NCBI RefSeq assembly: GCF_002803065.1
Contig: NZ_NNBL01000016.1
Span: forward strand, 114,639-178,638
Length of the DNA: 64,000 nucleotides
Source of the DNA: Streptomyces sp. CB01635
GTDB taxonomy: Bacteria > Actinomycetota > Actinomycetes > Streptomycetales > Streptomycetaceae
Direction of reading: 5' to 3'
Part shown: in pieces, positions 17,420 through 26,483 of the stretch
Layout: each line of letters starts with the position of its first letter
Numbering within the stretch: the stretch's first letter is position 1
The notes under the pieces: generated by a model
Told to the model about the DNA's origin: nothing
Database searches by the model: none
What the model saw: the letters and a program-made list of their open reading frames with translations, nothing else
Program-made: the position numbers and the translations under genes

Positions 17420-18645
17420 CCGCCCAGCCGCAGCCGACGCTGCCGGAACACCCGGACTTCCTCTGGCGCAATCCCGAGCCGCGCTCCTCGTACGACGTCG
17501 TCATCGTCGGCGCGGGCGGCCACGGCCTCGCCACCGCCTACTACCTCGCGAAGGAACACGGCATCACCAATGTCGCGGTCCTGGAGAAGGGCTGGCTGGC
17601 CGGCGGCAACATGGCCCGCAACACCACCATCATCCGTTCCAACTACCTGTGGGACGAGAGCGCGGCGATCTACGAGCACGCGCTCAAGCTGTGGGAAGGG
17701 CTCCCGGAGGAGCTGGACTACGACTTCCTGTTCAGCCAGCGCGGAGTTCTCAACCTCGCGCACACCCTCCAGGACGTCCGCGAGGGCATGCGCCGCGCCA
17801 ACGCCAACCGACTCAACGGAGTCGACGCCGAATGGCTCGACCCGGACCAGGTCGCCGAGGTCTGCCCCATCCTCAATGTCTCGCCGGACACCCGGTACCC
17901 GGTGCTCGGCGGCACCTTCCAGCCCCGCGCGGGAATCGCCAAGCACGACCACGTGGCCTGGGCGCTCGCCCGCCGCGCCGACGAGATGGGCGTCGACCTG
18001 ATCCAGGGCTGCGAGGTCACCGGCTTCGTCAAGGACGGTGAGAAGGTCGTGGGTGTCGAGACCAACCTCGGCCGCATCAACGCCGGCCGGGTCGGACTCG
18101 CCGCCGCCGGGCACAGCAGCGTGCTCGCCGAGCGGGCCGGAATCCGCCTCCCCGTCCAGTCCCACCCCCTCCAGGCGCTCGTCTCCGAGCTGCACGAGCC
18201 GGTCCACCCCACCGTCGTCATGTCCAACCACGTCCACGTCTACGTCTCCCAGGCGCACAAGGGCGAACTCGTGATGGGCGCGGGCGTCGACTCGTACAAC
18301 GGCTACGGACAGCGCGGTTCCTTCCACGTGATCGAGGAGCAGATGGCCGCGGCCGTCGAACTGTTCCCGATCTTCGCGCGGGCGCATGTGCTGCGGACCT
18401 GGGGCGGCATCGTCGACGTCACCCCGGACGCCTCGCCGATCATCAGCGCCACTCCCGTGGAGAACCTCTTCGTCAACTGCGGCTGGGGCACGGGTGGTTT
18501 CAAGGCCACGCCGGCCGCCGGCTGGACCTTCGCGCACACCATCGCAACGGGTGAGGCGCACCCGCTGAACGCCCCCTTCGCCCTGGACCGCTTCACGACG
18601 GGCGCACTGATCGACGAACACGGCGCCGCGGCCGTGGCCCACTGA
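17416..18645 (+). CDS. soxB: sarcosine oxidase beta subunit
   Basis: Beta subunit of heterotetrameric sarcosine oxidase, a DAO-fold flavoprotein that oxidises the N-methyl group of sarcosine with O2 as acceptor. 409 residues. The N-terminal dinucleotide motif VVIVGAGGHGLATAYYLAKE spans about 28-47; the segment R-SNYLWDESA is typical. AGIAKHDHVAW (His177/His179) matches the region where the family attaches FMN covalently to a histidine. The start overlaps the glyA stop (ATGA). The length fits the family. The soxD gene follows. Confidence 0.95.
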   Translation: MTAQPQPTLPEHPDFLWRNPEPRSSYDVVIVGAGGHGLATAYYLAKEHGITNVAVLEKGWLAGGNMARNTTIIRSNYLWDESAAIYEHALKLWEGLPEELDYDFLFSQRGVLNLAHTLQDVREGMRRANANRLNGVDAEWLDPDQVAEVCPILNVSPDTRYPVLGGTFQPRAGIAKHDHVAWALARRADEMGVDLIQGCEVTGFVKDGEKVVGVETNLGRINAGRVGLAAAGHSSVLAERAGIRLPVQSHPLQALVSELHEPVHPTVVMSNHVHVYVSQAHKGELVMGAGVDSYNGYGQRGSFHVIEEQMAAAVELFPIFARAHVLRTWGGIVDVTPDASPIISATPVENLFVNCGWGTGGFKATPAAGWTFAHTIATGEAHPLNAPFALDRFTTGALIDEHGAAAVAH

Positions 18646-18660
18646 GAGGACGCTGCTGCG

Positions 18661-18966
18661 ATGCTGCTGATCAACTGCCCATGGTGCGGTCCCCACAACG
18701 AGAGCGAATACCACTACGGGGGCCAGGCCCACGTTCCGTACCCCGAGAACCCCGCCGACCTCGACGACGGGCAGTGGGCCGAGTACGTCTTCTACCGCGA
18801 CAACCCGAAGGGCCCCTTCGCCGAGCGGTGGATGCACAGCCACGGCTGCCGCCGCTGGTTCAACGCCCTGCGCGACACCGTGAGTTACGAGGTGCTCGCC
18901 ACCTACCGGCTCGACGAGCCGCGCCCCGAACCCCACGTCACCGACCCGGCCGGAGAGCAGCGATGA
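18661..18966 (+). CDS. soxD: sarcosine oxidase delta subunit
   Basis: Small zinc-binding delta subunit of heterotetrameric sarcosine oxidase, 101 residues. The zinc ligands of the family are all present: Cys6 and Cys9 (INCPWCG), His59 and Cys63 (WMHSHGCRRWF). The GPFAERW-H---CR-WF-A-RDT pattern is diagnostic. It lies 15 bp after soxB and overlaps soxA (ATGA), giving a tightly coupled B-D-A-G order. Confidence 0.95.
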   Translation: MLLINCPWCGPHNESEYHYGGQAHVPYPENPADLDDGQWAEYVFYRDNPKGPFAERWMHSHGCRRWFNALRDTVSYEVLATYRLDEPRPEPHVTDPAGEQR

Positions 18967-21833
18967 CCGACCAGCAGTTCCGGCTCGGCGACGCAGGCCG
19001 CGTCGACCGCACCACCCTCCTCCACTTCACCCTCGACGGACGGGAGTTGACCGGCCGCCCGGGCGACACCCTCGCCTCCGCCATGCTGGCGAACGGCATC
19101 GTGGAAGCCGCCCCGTCGCTCTACCTCGGCCGTCCCCGCGGCATTGTCTCGGCGGGTGTCGAGGAGCCCAACGCCCTGGTCCAGCTCGGCGGTTCATGTT
19201 CGGAGGGCATGCTCCCCGCTACGACGGTGGAGTTGTACGACGGCCTGTCCGCGACGACGCTGTCCGGGATGGGGCGGCTCGACCCGACCCCCGACCCCGC
19301 CGTCTATGACAAGAAGTACGTCCACACCGACGTCCTGGTGGTCGGCGCGGGCCCGGCCGGGCTCTCGGCCGCCGCTGCCGCCGCCGAATCCGGCGCGAGG
19401 GTGATCCTGGTGGACGACCAGCCCGAGCTCGGTGGTGCGCTGCTGTCCGGACGCACTCAACCGGAGTGGGTTGCCGAGGTCCGCGCGGCGCTCGATGCCG
19501 CGCCCGAGGTCACCGTCCTGTCGCGCACCACCGCGTTCGGGTCGTACGACGACAACTACGTCCTCGCCCTGGAGCGGCGCACCGACCACCTCGGCGCAGA
19601 CGCCCCCGACCCGTCCTCGGGCGTCTCGCGCCAGCGGCTGTGGCACATCCGCGTCCGCCAGGTCGTCCTGGCGACCGGCGCGCACGAGCGCCCGCTGATC
19701 TTCGCCGGCAACGACCGTCCCGGCGTGATGCTGGCCGCGTCCGTACGCACGTACATCAACCGGTACGGCGTGACTCCGGGCAGGCGAGCCGTGGTCGGCA
19801 CCACCAACGACAGCGCGTACGACACGGTCGCCGATCTGCACGCGGCCGGGATCGACGTCGCCGCCGTCGTGGACGCGCGCCCCGAACTGTCACAGCGGGC
19901 CGCCGAGATCGCGGCGACTACCGGCGTTCGGGTACTCACGGGCAGCGCGGTGGTCGACACCGCGGGCGAGTCCCGGCTCACCGGCGTCACCGTCCAGGCT
20001 CTCGATGCCGATGGCCAACTCGTCGGCAAAGCCGAAGAGTTCGACTGCGACCTGCTCGCCGTCTCGGGCGGCTGGAGCCCTGTGGTCCACCTGCACAGCC
20101 AGCGCCAGGGAAAGCTGCGCTGGGACGACGACCTGGTCGCGTTCGTACCCGACGGCACGGTTCGGCACCAGCAGATCGTCGGCTCGGCGCAGGGGACGCA
20201 CGGCCTCGACGGGGCGCTGGCCGAAGGAGCACGGGCCGGTGCGCTGGCCGCGACCGAGGCAGGGTTCCCCGTCCCGGTACCCGCGGCGCCGTCCGAGGAC
20301 GCGCGCCCCGACGTCCGCGCCCTGTGGCTGGTGCCGTCCCCCGCCGGCGAACCCGGCACCTGGGACACCCACTTCGTCGACCTCCAGCGCGACGTCACCG
20401 CCGCCGACGTCTGGCGGTCCACCGGCGCCGGCATGCGCGGTGTCGAGCACGTCAAGCGCTACACCTCCCTCGGCACCGCGAACGACCAGGGCAAGACGTC
20501 CGGCGTCAACGCGATCGGCGTGATCGCCGAAGCCCTCGGCGCGGGCGCGTCACCCGGCGAGATCGGCACCACCGCCTATCGGGCGCCGTACACCCCGGTG
20601 GCCTTCGCGGCCCTGGCCGGGCGTGAGCGCGGGGACCTTTTCGACCCGGAGCGCACCACGTCCATCCACGGCTGGCACGTCGCCCACGGCGCCGAGTTCG
20701 AGGACGTCGGGCAGTGGAAGCGGCCCTGGTACTACCCCCGGCCCGGCGAGGACATGGACGCGGCCGTCGCCCGCGAGTGCCGCGCGGCCCGTGAGGGTGT
20801 GGCGTTCATGGACGCCACCACCCTCGGCAAGATCGAGATCTGGGGCGCGGACGCGGGCGAGTTCCTCAACCGCGTCTACACCAACGCCTTCAAGAAGCTC
20901 AAGCCCGGCATGGCCCGCTACGGCGTGATGTGCAAGCCGGACGGCATGATCTTCGACGACGGCGTGACGCTGCGCCTCGACGAGAACCGCTACTTCATGA
21001 CCACCACGACCGGTGGCGCCGCCGGGGTCCTGGACTGGCTGGAGGAGTGGCTGCAGACCGAGTGGCCCGAACTCGACGTCCACTGCACCTCGGTGACCGA
21101 ACAGTGGGCGACGGTCGCCGTCGTCGGCCCGAAGTCACGTGACGTCATCGCGAAACTGGCTCCCGAACTCGACGTCTCCGCCGGGGCGTTCCCCTTCATG
21201 GCCTTCCGCGAGACGACCCTGGCCTCCGGCATCGCGGCCCGTGTCTGCCGGATCTCCTTCTCCGGCGAGCTCGCCTTCGAGATCAACGTCTCCGCGTGGT
21301 ACGGCCGGAGCGTCTGGGAGCAGGTGCACGAGGCCGGACAGCCGTACGACATCACCCCGTACGGCACCGAGACGATGCACGTCCTGCGCGCCGAGAAGGG
21401 GTTCATCATCGTCGGCCAGGACACCGACGGCACCGTCACCCCGCAGGACGCGAACATGGACTGGGTGGTCTCCAAGCGCAAGGACTTCATCGGGAACCGG
21501 TCCTACTCCCGCGCCGACACCACGCGCGCCGACCGCAAGCAGCTGGTCGGCCTGCTGCCCACCGACCGTACGACGCGGCTGCCCGAAGGATCCCAACTCA
21601 TCGCGCAGGACACGCCGTTGACCCCCGGGGCCGGGCCGGTGCCCATGCTCGGCCACGTCACCTCCAGCTACCACAGTGCCGCCCTCGGCCGCCCCTTCGC
21701 CCTGGCCCTCGTCGCCGGCGGGCGGGCCAGGATCGGCTCGACCCTGCTCGCCCCGGTGGGCGACGACCTGGTGCCCGTCGAGGTCACCGACTCCGTCCTC
21801 TACGACCCCGAAGGGACCAAGCGCGATGGCTGA
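18963..21833 (+). CDS. soxA: sarcosine oxidase alpha subunit
   Basis: Large alpha subunit (956 residues) binding NAD+ and folate. An N-terminal ferredoxin-like fold (about 15-105, GRPGDTLASAMLANG) lacks Fe-S cysteines. A Rossmann/NAD(P)-FAD domain starts at LVVGAGPAGLSAAAAAAESG (about 125-144). A C-terminal GcvT-type THF-binding domain runs from about 585 (KRPWYYPRP, then GVAFMDATTLGKIEI). It delivers the oxidised methyl group to THF as 5,10-methylene-THF. Start ATG 18963 overlaps the soxD stop; upstream open sequence is only soxD read in another frame. It overlaps soxG by 8 bp. Confidence 0.95.
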   Translation: MTDQQFRLGDAGRVDRTTLLHFTLDGRELTGRPGDTLASAMLANGIVEAAPSLYLGRPRGIVSAGVEEPNALVQLGGSCSEGMLPATTVELYDGLSATTLSGMGRLDPTPDPAVYDKKYVHTDVLVVGAGPAGLSAAAAAAESGARVILVDDQPELGGALLSGRTQPEWVAEVRAALDAAPEVTVLSRTTAFGSYDDNYVLALERRTDHLGADAPDPSSGVSRQRLWHIRVRQVVLATGAHERPLIFAGNDRPGVMLAASVRTYINRYGVTPGRRAVVGTTNDSAYDTVADLHAAGIDVAAVVDARPELSQRAAEIAATTGVRVLTGSAVVDTAGESRLTGVTVQALDADGQLVGKAEEFDCDLLAVSGGWSPVVHLHSQRQGKLRWDDDLVAFVPDGTVRHQQIVGSAQGTHGLDGALAEGARAGALAATEAGFPVPVPAAPSEDARPDVRALWLVPSPAGEPGTWDTHFVDLQRDVTAADVWRSTGAGMRGVEHVKRYTSLGTANDQGKTSGVNAIGVIAEALGAGASPGEIGTTAYRAPYTPVAFAALAGRERGDLFDPERTTSIHGWHVAHGAEFEDVGQWKRPWYYPRPGEDMDAAVARECRAAREGVAFMDATTLGKIEIWGADAGEFLNRVYTNAFKKLKPGMARYGVMCKPDGMIFDDGVTLRLDENRYFMTTTTGGAAGVLDWLEEWLQTEWPELDVHCTSVTEQWATVAVVGPKSRDVIAKLAPELDVSAGAFPFMAFRETTLASGIAARVCRISFSGELAFEINVSAWYGRSVWEQVHEAGQPYDITPYGTETMHVLRAEKGFIIVGQDTDGTVTPQDANMDWVVSKRKDFIGNRSYSRADTTRADRKQLVGLLPTDRTTRLPEGSQLIAQDTPLTPGAGPVPMLGHVTSSYHSAALGRPFALALVAGGRARIGSTLLAPVGDDLVPVEVTDSVLYDPEGTKRDG

Positions 21834-22455
21834 GCCCACGAACGAGGCGCGCACAGGCCTGTCGGCACTGCGCGTGAGCCCCCTGGCGCATCTCGAGGAG
21901 CGGATGCGGGAGGCCGCCGTCACCGGGGCCCGCGGCGTCAGGCTGACCGAGTGGCCCTTCGTCAGCATGGTGAATCTGCGCGTCAACCCCGCGTCCGCGG
22001 CGGCGATCCGCGTCGAGAAGACCCTGGGGGCACCACTCCCCCGCGAGCACGGCGAGACCACCTCATCCGGCGCTCACACGGCGTTCTGGCTCGGTCCTGA
22101 CGAGTGGCTCGTGCTGTCCCAGACCGAAGAGGGCGTTGCGGCCGCCGAGTTGAGGGAGGCACTCGCTGCGGATCCGGGCTCCGTCGTCGACGTCTCGGCG
22201 AACCGCACCACCCTCGAACTGAGTGGCCCGGCCGCCCGGCAGGTGCTGGAGAAGGGCTGCCCGCTGGACCTGCATCCTCGGGTCTTCGGTCCGGGCCGGG
22301 CGGTGCCGACCACGGTGGGGCCGATCGCGGTCCTGCTCTGGCAGGTCGACGACGCGCCGACGTACCGGCTGCTGCCGCGGTCGTCGTTCGCCGACTACCT
22401 GGCGCGCTGGCTCATCGACGCGATGAGCGAATACCGCGGCCCCGAGCTGCCTTGA
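21826..22455 (+). CDS. soxG: sarcosine oxidase gamma subunit
   Basis: Gamma subunit (209 residues) of heterotetrameric sarcosine oxidase, a GcvT-like fold that packs in the complex. Family features: SPLAHLEERMREA, FWLGPDEWLVLS, and VDVSANRTTLELSGPAARQVLEKGCPLDLHP (quoted here as separate blocks SANRTTLELSG and LEKGCPLDLHP). ATG 21826 lies within the last codons of soxA, giving an 8-bp overlap. The divergent gamma subunit is often the hardest to recognise, but these blocks and the position make it secure. Confidence 0.93.
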   Translation: MAEPTNEARTGLSALRVSPLAHLEERMREAAVTGARGVRLTEWPFVSMVNLRVNPASAAAIRVEKTLGAPLPREHGETTSSGAHTAFWLGPDEWLVLSQTEEGVAAAELREALAADPGSVVDVSANRTTLELSGPAARQVLEKGCPLDLHPRVFGPGRAVPTTVGPIAVLLWQVDDAPTYRLLPRSSFADYLARWLIDAMSEYRGPELP

Positions 22456-22510
22456 CCGCGCTGGGCGCATCGGCCCGCACTCGGTCCGCATCGGCCCCTC
22501 CTCTCGCACG

Positions 22511-22696
22511 GTGGGGCGGATGCGGGCGGCCCGGCGCTTCGTCAGTGGCCGGGCCGGTCACCCCACGTACACGGACAGCCTCGCCAAGGTCATCACGACG
22601 TTGTGCGACACCGGCCGGGACATGAAGGCCACATGCCAGGAGGCCGCCCGCGGCTGCCTCGCCGTCAACGTCACCGAATGCGGACACCATGACTGA
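22511..22696 (+). pseudogene. L-serine dehydratase remnant (C-terminal scrap)
   Basis: Between soxG and purU a 61-codon frame reads VITTLCDTGRDMKATCQEAARGCLAVN (in pieces: TGRDMKATCQEAARG, CLAVNVTEC). This corresponds to the C-terminus of Fe-S L-serine ammonia-lyase (family form TGRDM--KYKETARGGLAVN-VEC), with several conserved residues altered and the preceding ~400 residues absent. The frame overlaps the purU start by 8 bp, as an intact sdaA would. Related actinobacterial sarcosine oxidase operons, as I recall them, carry sdaA at this point, so the enzyme turning SHMT-derived serine into pyruvate seems to have been deleted here. Confidence 0.7.
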
Positions 22697-23618
22697 TTCC
22701 CCGGCTTCCGCCGCGTCCCCCGTCCCCGCTTCCCCCGCCCCCTCGCCGACCGGCCCCGCCACGGCGCCGGTCGAGCACGTCCTCACTCTCGACTGCCCCG
22801 AGGCGCCCGGCATCGTCCACGCCGTCTCGCGGTTCCTCGTCGAGCACGGCAGCGACATCATCGACAACCAGCAGTTCGGCGACCGCCGGGACGGCCACTT
22901 CTTCATGCGGGTGCACTTCGCCGCCACCGGCGGCGAGAACACCACGCAGGCCATGCGCGACGATTTCGCCGCCGTGGCCGCCTCCTTCGCCATGCGGTGG
23001 CACATCGAACCGGTCAGCACCCGGCGGCGCGTGCTGATCATGGTGTCCCGCTACGACCACTGCCTCAACGACCTGCTCTTCCGCACTCGCAGCGGTGACC
23101 TGCCCATCGACGTGGTCGCGGTCGTCTCCAACCACCGCGACCACGAGGCACTCGTCGCCTGGCACGGCGTCCCGTTCTTCCACGTGCCGGTGACCGCCTC
23201 GACGAAGCCCGAAGCCGAGGCCCAACTCCTCGAGCTCATCGACTCGTTCGACGTCGACCTCGTCGTGCTCGCGCGCTACATGCAGGTGCTCTCCGACGGC
23301 CTGTGCGCTCAGCTGCCCGGCCGGCTGATCAACATCCACCACTCGTTCCTGCCGAGCTTCAAGGGCGCCAAGCCCTACCACCAGGCCCATGACCGCGGCG
23401 TCAAACTCGTCGGCGCGACGGCCCACTACGTCACCGCCGACCTCGACGAAGGCCCGATCATCGCCCAGGAGGTCATCAGCGCCGACCACAGCCACACCCC
23501 CGAGGACCTGGCCGCCATCGGCCGCGACGCGGAATCGGCAGCCCTGGCGCGGGCCGTCCGCTGGCACTGCGAAGGCCGCGTCTTCGTCCAGGGAAGGCGC
23601 ACGGTGGTGCTCCGCTGA
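22689..23618 (+). CDS. purU: formyltetrahydrofolate deformylase PurU
   Basis: Hydrolyses 10-formyl-THF to THF and formate, regenerating the THF acceptor needed by sarcosine oxidase. 309 residues: an N-terminal ACT domain (about 15-95, LDCPEAPGIVHAVSRFLVEHG) and a formyltransferase domain (about 105-309). The catalytic triad of the glycinamide-formyltransferase fold is visible as Asn215 and His217 in INIHHSFLPSF and Asp253 in AHYVTADLDEGPII. The first ~20 residues are Ser/Ala/Pro-rich and not family-conserved. Last gene of the glyA-sox operon. Confidence 0.95.
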   Translation: MTDSPASAASPVPASPAPSPTGPATAPVEHVLTLDCPEAPGIVHAVSRFLVEHGSDIIDNQQFGDRRDGHFFMRVHFAATGGENTTQAMRDDFAAVAASFAMRWHIEPVSTRRRVLIMVSRYDHCLNDLLFRTRSGDLPIDVVAVVSNHRDHEALVAWHGVPFFHVPVTASTKPEAEAQLLELIDSFDVDLVVLARYMQVLSDGLCAQLPGRLINIHHSFLPSFKGAKPYHQAHDRGVKLVGATAHYVTADLDEGPIIAQEVISADHSHTPEDLAAIGRDAESAALARAVRWHCEGRVFVQGRRTVVLR

Positions 23619-23640
23619 AGGGCGGACACTGCCTTGGGTC

Positions 23641-24591
23641 TCACGGCCTTCTGGCGGTCCGCTGTCTCCATGTCGGTTCCCAGACCTCGGGGTCCGGGGT
23701 CTGCGCTCGGGTCGCCTCCAGGTGGGCGCGGAACGCATCGAGCGCCGGATGCCGATTGTCGCCGCGCCAGATCAGGGACATCGGGTAGACCGGCGTCGGG
23801 TTCCGCACCGGAATGCGCCGCAGGTCATAACTGTCGGGCCAGAGATAGCGCGATCCTTCGCCCACGAGGGTCGCGAGGTCGGCGGAGTCGGCGATCTCGT
23901 CCAGCAGCGCCTCGTTCCCGAAAACGGGCCCGACGACATCGATCGTGAGCCCGAATGCGGCGGCGAACTCGTCGTAGTAGTCGGCCCACTCGGTGCCGGG
24001 TGCCATGCCGGGCATCCAGATGCGGTGTCCGGCGAGCTGTGCGGGCGTGACGCTGTCGGCATCGGCCAGCGGATGGGAGGGCCCGACGAGAAGCTCGTGC
24101 GGGTCGTCGATCACTCGGGTGGTCCTGATCGAGGCCGGCAGGTGATGCTCGGCGACGGTGATCGCGTGGAACGTGGCATCGATCGTCCCGGCTTCGACGG
24201 CGGCGATCGCGGTGTCGACGTCGGCGTTCAGGGTCACGACGTCGAGCTCGATGTCAGGACGCGTGCGATAGAAGTCCTGGAGAAGCACCGCCGGAGCGAT
24301 CCGCCGGTTGATCACGTCGACGCGCAGGGCGCGCCGGCCGGGGCGCACGGAGGCATCGGCCCGGTCCTCCGCCCGGAGGAGTTCACGGGCGTGGGGCAGG
24401 AACGCCTGGCCGTCGATGGTGAGCTCGGCGCCACGTGGTGTGCGGGTGAACAGCCGTACTCCCAGGTCCTTTTCCAGCACGGCGATGCGCTTGGAGACGG
24501 CTTGCTGGGTGATCGACAGGGCTGCGGCGGCTTCCTGGAACTGGCCGGCGTCCGCGGCCGCGACAAAGGTGCGCACAGCATTGAGATCCAC
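23641..24591 (-). CDS. LysR-family transcriptional regulator
   Basis: A 316-residue LTTR. The winged HTH is about residues 1-60 (LNAVRTFVAAADAGQFQEAA, SITQQAVSKRIAVLEKDLGV). The substrate-binding domain is about 88-295, with a DFYRTRPDIELDV start and IRTTRVIDDPHELLVGPSHP. It follows the EamA transporter gene by 13 bp on the same strand, so both probably share a transcript. Convergent with purU, 22 bp away. Target unknown; its own neighbour transporter is the first candidate. Confidence 0.9.
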   Translation of the reverse strand: MDLNAVRTFVAAADAGQFQEAAAALSITQQAVSKRIAVLEKDLGVRLFTRTPRGAELTIDGQAFLPHARELLRAEDRADASVRPGRRALRVDVINRRIAPAVLLQDFYRTRPDIELDVVTLNADVDTAIAAVEAGTIDATFHAITVAEHHLPASIRTTRVIDDPHELLVGPSHPLADADSVTPAQLAGHRIWMPGMAPGTEWADYYDEFAAAFGLTIDVVGPVFGNEALLDEIADSADLATLVGEGSRYLWPDSYDLRRIPVRNPTPVYPMSLIWRGDNRHPALDAFRAHLEATRAQTPDPEVWEPTWRQRTARRP

Positions 24592-24604
24592 TCACTCACT
24601 CTAT

Positions 24605-25525
24605 TCACACCGCGCCCGGGTGGTCGTCACGGGCCGGAGGCCGGTGCGCTGCCGTGCCCACGGCCACGGCGTTCGCGGCAACGATCACGGCGATGGCCGT
24701 CCACGATGCCGGGTCGAGGTGCTGGCCGAGTATCACCAGGCCCACCAGCGCAGCGCACACCGGGTTGACGCTCATGAAGATCCCGAAGGAGTGGGCGGGG
24801 ACGCGCCGCAGCGCGAGCAGATCGGCGAGGAAGGGCACCGCGGAGGACAGCACACCGGCTGCCGGCGCGCACAGGAGTGCGGCTGCGGTCGGCCGGTGCA
24901 GGCACAGGACGGTGATGCCGACCGGCACGTAGAGCGCGCCGGAGACGAGTGCGGCGGCCGCAGAACCCTCGATCCCGGGCAGGCGCTGCCCCACGGTGCG
25001 GTTGAGCAGGATGTAGCAGCCCCAGCACACGGCGGCCAGCAGGGCCAGGGCGATGCCGAGGTAGTCGGTGCTGGGCCGGGGCCGGGTGAGGACCAGTACT
25101 GCCGTGCAGGCGACGAGAGCGCAGGCCAGGTCGACGCGACGGCGGGAGCCCGCGAGGGCGACGGTGAGCGGCCCGAGGAACTCGAGGGTGACCGCCAGAC
25201 CGAGCCCGATCCGGTCGATCGCCATGTACAGCGTCAGGTTCATGGTCGCGAACACCATGGCCAGTCCCACCACCGGCCGCCACTGTGCGGCGGTGAATTT
25301 ACGCAGGTTCGGCCGCCCGGCGCTCAACAGCACCCCGGCGGCCACCCATTGGCGCACGGCGACCACACCCACCGGTCCCAGGACCGGGAAGGCGAGTGCG
25401 GCGACGGACGCTCCGAGCTGGTTGGACAGGCCACTGCCCACCATCAGGGCCACCCCGGACCAGCGAGGTGAGGCGACCTGTGGTGCGGTGGACACGGTCG
25501 GCTCCGCGCGAACATCGGTTTCCAT
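24605..25525 (-). CDS. EamA/DMT-superfamily transporter (RhtA-like)
   Basis: A 306-residue inner-membrane protein with about ten predicted helices in two EamA repeats (first about 20-145, second about 155-290). VRQWVAAGVLLS in the first half and the ALRRVPAHSFGIFMSVNPVCAALVG block in the second half resemble RhtA-type threonine/homoserine exporters. Sandwiched between two LysR genes: one downstream on the same strand and one divergent at 25594. Probably an amino-acid or metabolite exporter; the substrate is not readable. Confidence 0.88.
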   Translation of the reverse strand: METDVRAEPTVSTAPQVASPRWSGVALMVGSGLSNQLGASVAALAFPVLGPVGVVAVRQWVAAGVLLSAGRPNLRKFTAAQWRPVVGLAMVFATMNLTLYMAIDRIGLGLAVTLEFLGPLTVALAGSRRRVDLACALVACTAVLVLTRPRPSTDYLGIALALLAAVCWGCYILLNRTVGQRLPGIEGSAAAALVSGALYVPVGITVLCLHRPTAAALLCAPAAGVLSSAVPFLADLLALRRVPAHSFGIFMSVNPVCAALVGLVILGQHLDPASWTAIAVIVAANAVAVGTAAHRPPARDDHPGAV

Positions 25526-25580
25526 GACGCGACCATCCGCCTCACGGGCCCATACGCAAAATGCATCCGACGCCCTACCT

Positions 25581-25595
25581 ATACGCTGGACGTAT
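25581..25595. promoter_or_regulatory. LysR-type dyad overlapping the lysR start codon
   Basis: ATACGCTGGACGTAT is an ATACG-N5-CGTAT dyad, close in form to the T-N11-A LTTR box. It overlaps the ATG at 25594 and lies in the intergenic region with the divergent EamA gene (68 bp between start codons). Likely autoregulatory/activator site. Confidence 0.45.
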
Positions 25596-26478
25596 GGATG
25601 GTTCTCCGGATCTGGAGTTGCGGCACCTGCGTTGCCTGGTCGCGATCGTCGACACCGGCAGCTTCACCGACGCCGCGATCGAGCTGGGTGTCTCCCAGGC
25701 GTCCGTCTCCCGCACCCTGCTGACCTTGGAGCGGATCCTCGGCGTACGACTGCTGCACCGCACCAGCCGTACGGTCGCCCCCACCACCGCCGGCGTGGAG
25801 GTCCTGGCCCGCGCCCGGCACATGCTCGCCGAGGCCGACGAGCTGGTCCGCCAGGCCACCACCGGTCACACGCGCCTGCGCATCGGCCACGCCTGGTCCG
25901 CGATGGGGCGGCACACCGCCGAGTTCCAGCGCCGCTGGCGCGACCGCTACCCCGACGTCGAACTCCACCTGATCCGTCACAACACCCCCACCGGCGGACT
26001 CGCCGAGGGCCTGTGCGACTTGGCCGTCATCAGGACCGCCATCGACACCCGGCGCTACGCTCACGCCCTGGTCGGGCACGAGCGCCGCTACGTCGCCCTC
26101 GCCTCCGACGACCCGTGGGCCAGGCGCCGCGGCATCCGCCTGTCGGAGATCCGCGAGCGCACCCTCGTGGTGGACCGCCGCACCGGCACCACCACCCTGG
26201 ACCTGTGGCCCGAAGGGGCCCGTCCCCACGTGGAGTACATCCAGGACGTCGACGACTGGCTCGCCGCCATCGCCACCGGCCGCTGCGTCGGCGTCACTCC
26301 GCAGTCCACGGCCACGCAGTACCGTCGCGACGGCATCGCCTATCGCCTGCTGCGCGACACCGAGCCCGTCCCCGTACACCTGATCTGGCCCCAACAGAGC
26401 CCGCATCCCGCCACCCACGCCGCGGTCGCCCTGCTGGCCGACCTCTATCGAGAGGACGCAGGAAGCCCAAAGGTGTGA
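25594..26478 (+). CDS. LysR-family transcriptional regulator
   Basis: A 294-residue LTTR: winged HTH about 5-65 (LELRHLRCLVAIVDTGSFTDAA, GVSQASVSRTLLTLERILGVRLL, quoted as the two family helices) and a substrate-binding domain from about 90 (LRIGHAWSAMGRHTAEFQRR). Start at ATG 25594; an in-frame ATG at 25561 would place the dyad inside the gene. Divergent from the EamA-type transporter, which it probably regulates. Convergent with the siderophore permease gene, 6 bp between stops. Confidence 0.9.
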   Translation: MDGSPDLELRHLRCLVAIVDTGSFTDAAIELGVSQASVSRTLLTLERILGVRLLHRTSRTVAPTTAGVEVLARARHMLAEADELVRQATTGHTRLRIGHAWSAMGRHTAEFQRRWRDRYPDVELHLIRHNTPTGGLAEGLCDLAVIRTAIDTRRYAHALVGHERRYVALASDDPWARRRGIRLSEIRERTLVVDRRTGTTTLDLWPEGARPHVEYIQDVDDWLAAIATGRCVGVTPQSTATQYRRDGIAYRLLRDTEPVPVHLIWPQQSPHPATHAAVALLADLYREDAGSPKV

Positions 26479-26483
26479 AGGGA

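Noticed and set aside
18681..18962. An N-terminal extension of soxA through soxD
   Set aside because: The extension is soxD in another frame; the ATG at 18963 with ATGA overlap matches the family N-terminus.
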